Assembly: GCF_000473895.1 (NCBI RefSeq)
Contig: NZ_ASSJ01000050.1
Span: forward strand, 1 to 36,830
DNA: 36,830 nt
Source of the DNA: Rubidibacter lacunae KORDI 51-2
GTDB lineage: Bacteria; Cyanobacteriota; Cyanobacteriia; Cyanobacteriales; Rubidibacteraceae
Direction: 5' to 3'
The notes below the pieces were generated by a model. The model did not search any database. It saw nothing but the letters and a program-made list of their open reading frames with translations, and was not told the origin of the DNA. A program made the position numbers and the translations under genes. Shown here piece by piece: positions 35,568-36,830 of this stretch (position 1 is the stretch's first letter; every line of letters starts with the position of its first letter).

Positions 35568-36809
35568 ATGGCAGAGTGGCACGCGATTGACGGTGGCGTA
35601 ACTGCGCCCAAGGGATTCAAGGCAGCAGGCATTGCGGCGGGACTCAAACCCTCCGGAGCTCCGGATTTGGCCCTGATTGTCTCGGAAACGGACGCAATTG
35701 CGGCGGGGGTCTTCACGCTCAGTCGGGTGCGCGCCGCCTGTGTGGACTATTGCCGCCAGCGCTTGCAAGACAAAGCCATGGCCCGCGCAATCCTCTGCAA
35801 TGCCGGTCAGGCGAACGCTGCAACGGGCGATCGGGGAATGGAGGATGCGCTGCAGACCGCCCAATGGCTGGGAGCAGAATTGCAAATCGACCCGAACGCG
35901 ATCCTGCTGGCATCCACCGGCGTGATCGGGCGGCGGATGCAGATGGATGCCTTCCAGGCGGGGATCCCGAAGCTAGTCAGCGCGCTTTCGGGAGATGGAA
36001 GCGCAGCGGCTGCCAGCGCAATTATCACGACCGACCTAATTTCTAAAGAATTTGCTGCCGAGACCGAAATCGACGGCAGGCCCGTGCGGATCGGAGGCAT
36101 AGCCAAGGGCTCGGGCATGATCCACCCGAACATGGCGACGATGTTGGCATTTGTGACCTGCGACGCTGCCGTCTCGACCCAGCTTTGGCAGACCATGTTA
36201 CACCGTGCCGCTAATCGCAGTTTCAATCAAATCACCGTCGATGGCGATACCAGCACGAACGACACGTTGATTGCCTTGGCAAACGGTCAATCGCGTACCC
36301 CCGCCATTATCGAGATGGGTCCGGCGGCGGAGACGCTAGAGGCAATGCTGACAGCAACTTGCCAGCACCTGGCAAAGGCGATCGCGCGCGATGGAGAAGG
36401 GGCCACATGCTTGATTGCAGTGCGGGTAACCGGGGCGCATGATGAGGCGGATGCTCAACTGATCGCCAAGACGATTGTCAGCTCTTCGTTAGTCAAATCG
36501 GCAATTTTCGGGCGCGATCCCAACTGGGGGCGCATCGCCGCTGCTGCCGGTCGCGCGGGCGTTATCTTCGACCAAGAAGACCTGCGGGTGCAGCTCGGCG
36601 ATATCGTTTTGATGGAATGCGGTCAGCCTCAACCCTTCGATCGCGCTGCTGCCAGCGAATATCTCAAGCAAGCAGCTGCCGGGGAGTATCTGAAAAGCGA
36701 CACGATCGCGATTGCGGTGTCGGTCGGGGACGGTTCCGGCGAGGGCATTGCCTGGGGCTGCGACCTGAGCTACGACTACGTGCGCATTAACGCCGAGTAC
36801 ACGACGTGA
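35568..36809 (+). CDS. argJ: Glutamate N-acetyltransferase / ornithine acetyltransferase
   Basis: The 413-aa protein recycles the acetyl group between acetylornithine and glutamate in arginine synthesis. It has the self-cleavage site HPNMAT (Ala190-Thr191), with Thr191 as nucleophile of the beta chain, and the upstream IGGIAKGSGMI. CNAGQANAATG and DGDTSTNDT are further family motifs. Length is typical of bifunctional ArgJ, but bifunctionality cannot be read from sequence. AGGA precedes the ATG by eight bases. The stop lies 21 bp before the window end. Confidence 0.96.
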   Translation: MAEWHAIDGGVTAPKGFKAAGIAAGLKPSGAPDLALIVSETDAIAAGVFTLSRVRAACVDYCRQRLQDKAMARAILCNAGQANAATGDRGMEDALQTAQWLGAELQIDPNAILLASTGVIGRRMQMDAFQAGIPKLVSALSGDGSAAAASAIITTDLISKEFAAETEIDGRPVRIGGIAKGSGMIHPNMATMLAFVTCDAAVSTQLWQTMLHRAANRSFNQITVDGDTSTNDTLIALANGQSRTPAIIEMGPAAETLEAMLTATCQHLAKAIARDGEGATCLIAVRVTGAHDEADAQLIAKTIVSSSLVKSAIFGRDPNWGRIAAAAGRAGVIFDQEDLRVQLGDIVLMECGQPQPFDRAAASEYLKQAAAGEYLKSDTIAIAVSVGDGSGEGIAWGCDLSYDYVRINAEYTT

Positions 36810-36830
36810 CATCCTCCCGACGCTGATGCT

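Noticed and set aside
1-36830. CRISPR array, tRNA or rRNA genes
   Set aside because: No regularly spaced repeats and no cloverleaf or rRNA sequence recognised; HIP1 octamers are dispersed and not an array.

Overview
The window is cyanobacterial chromosome. It carries photosystem II genes (psbM, psbV), the ferredoxin-thioredoxin reductase catalytic subunit (ftrC), a CcmM-type carboxysome protein and very many copies of the cyanobacterial HIP1 octamer GCGATCGC. The genus cannot be fixed from sequence alone. Most of the window (about 10-36.8 kb) reads as GC-rich and coding-dense; the first 9.5 kb is visibly less GC-rich and has a different gene logic.

Region 1 (about 145-9,480, all genes on the minus strand) looks like a zinc-starvation backup island. 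In transcription order it holds folE (GTP cyclohydrolase I), a second-type thrS, a decayed DsrE-like gene, a CzcO-like flavoprotein with a cysteine tail, a short FeoB-like GTPase/permease, stand-alone hisI, a CcmM paralog with one RbcS-like module, and a metallophosphoesterase-fold protein that has lost most metal ligands. Three near-palindromic Zur/Fur-type operators (core AATGATAATCATT or close variants) lie upstream of the flavoprotein, thrS and folE. FolE, ThrS, HisI and gamma-carbonic anhydrase are families whose duplicates are known to sit in Zur regulons. The inferred role is to replace zinc-dependent housekeeping enzymes, and perhaps import metal, during zinc deficiency. The operator in front of folE lies in a degraded duplicate of the thrS 5' end.

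Region 2 (9.5-10.1 kb) is a scar with an IS256-type transposase remnant. Region 3 (10.1-17.4 kb) holds a comF/J-domain-TPR gene pair, ftrC, a DUF309 gene coupled to a small cyanobacterial gene, a histone-H1-like protein with a ribbon-helix-helix-like N-terminus, a 1.3-kb stretch with decayed coding sequence, and a 65-aa orphan gene with a strong ribosome binding site and terminator.

Region 4 (17.4-26.9 kb) holds a class V aminotransferase (probably cyst(e)ine lyase-like) preceded by a decayed tandem copy of its own start, a sodium/solute symporter, a gene broken by an in-frame stop, an XPB-type helicase, psbM, a 2Fe-2S ferredoxin, a SpoIIM-like membrane protein and a DUF362 protein. Region 5 (27-36.8 kb) holds ppa, a hisC-type aminotransferase, psbV, a small cyanobacterial gene, the siroheme pair sirB-cobA, an MBL-fold protein with a degenerate metal site, an S2P-like membrane protein with a broken metalloprotease site, a carboxylesterase and argJ.

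The most novel candidates are the Zur-type island with its single-module CcmM paralog and FeoB-like transporter, the histone-like protein, and several proteins whose metal sites are eroded.
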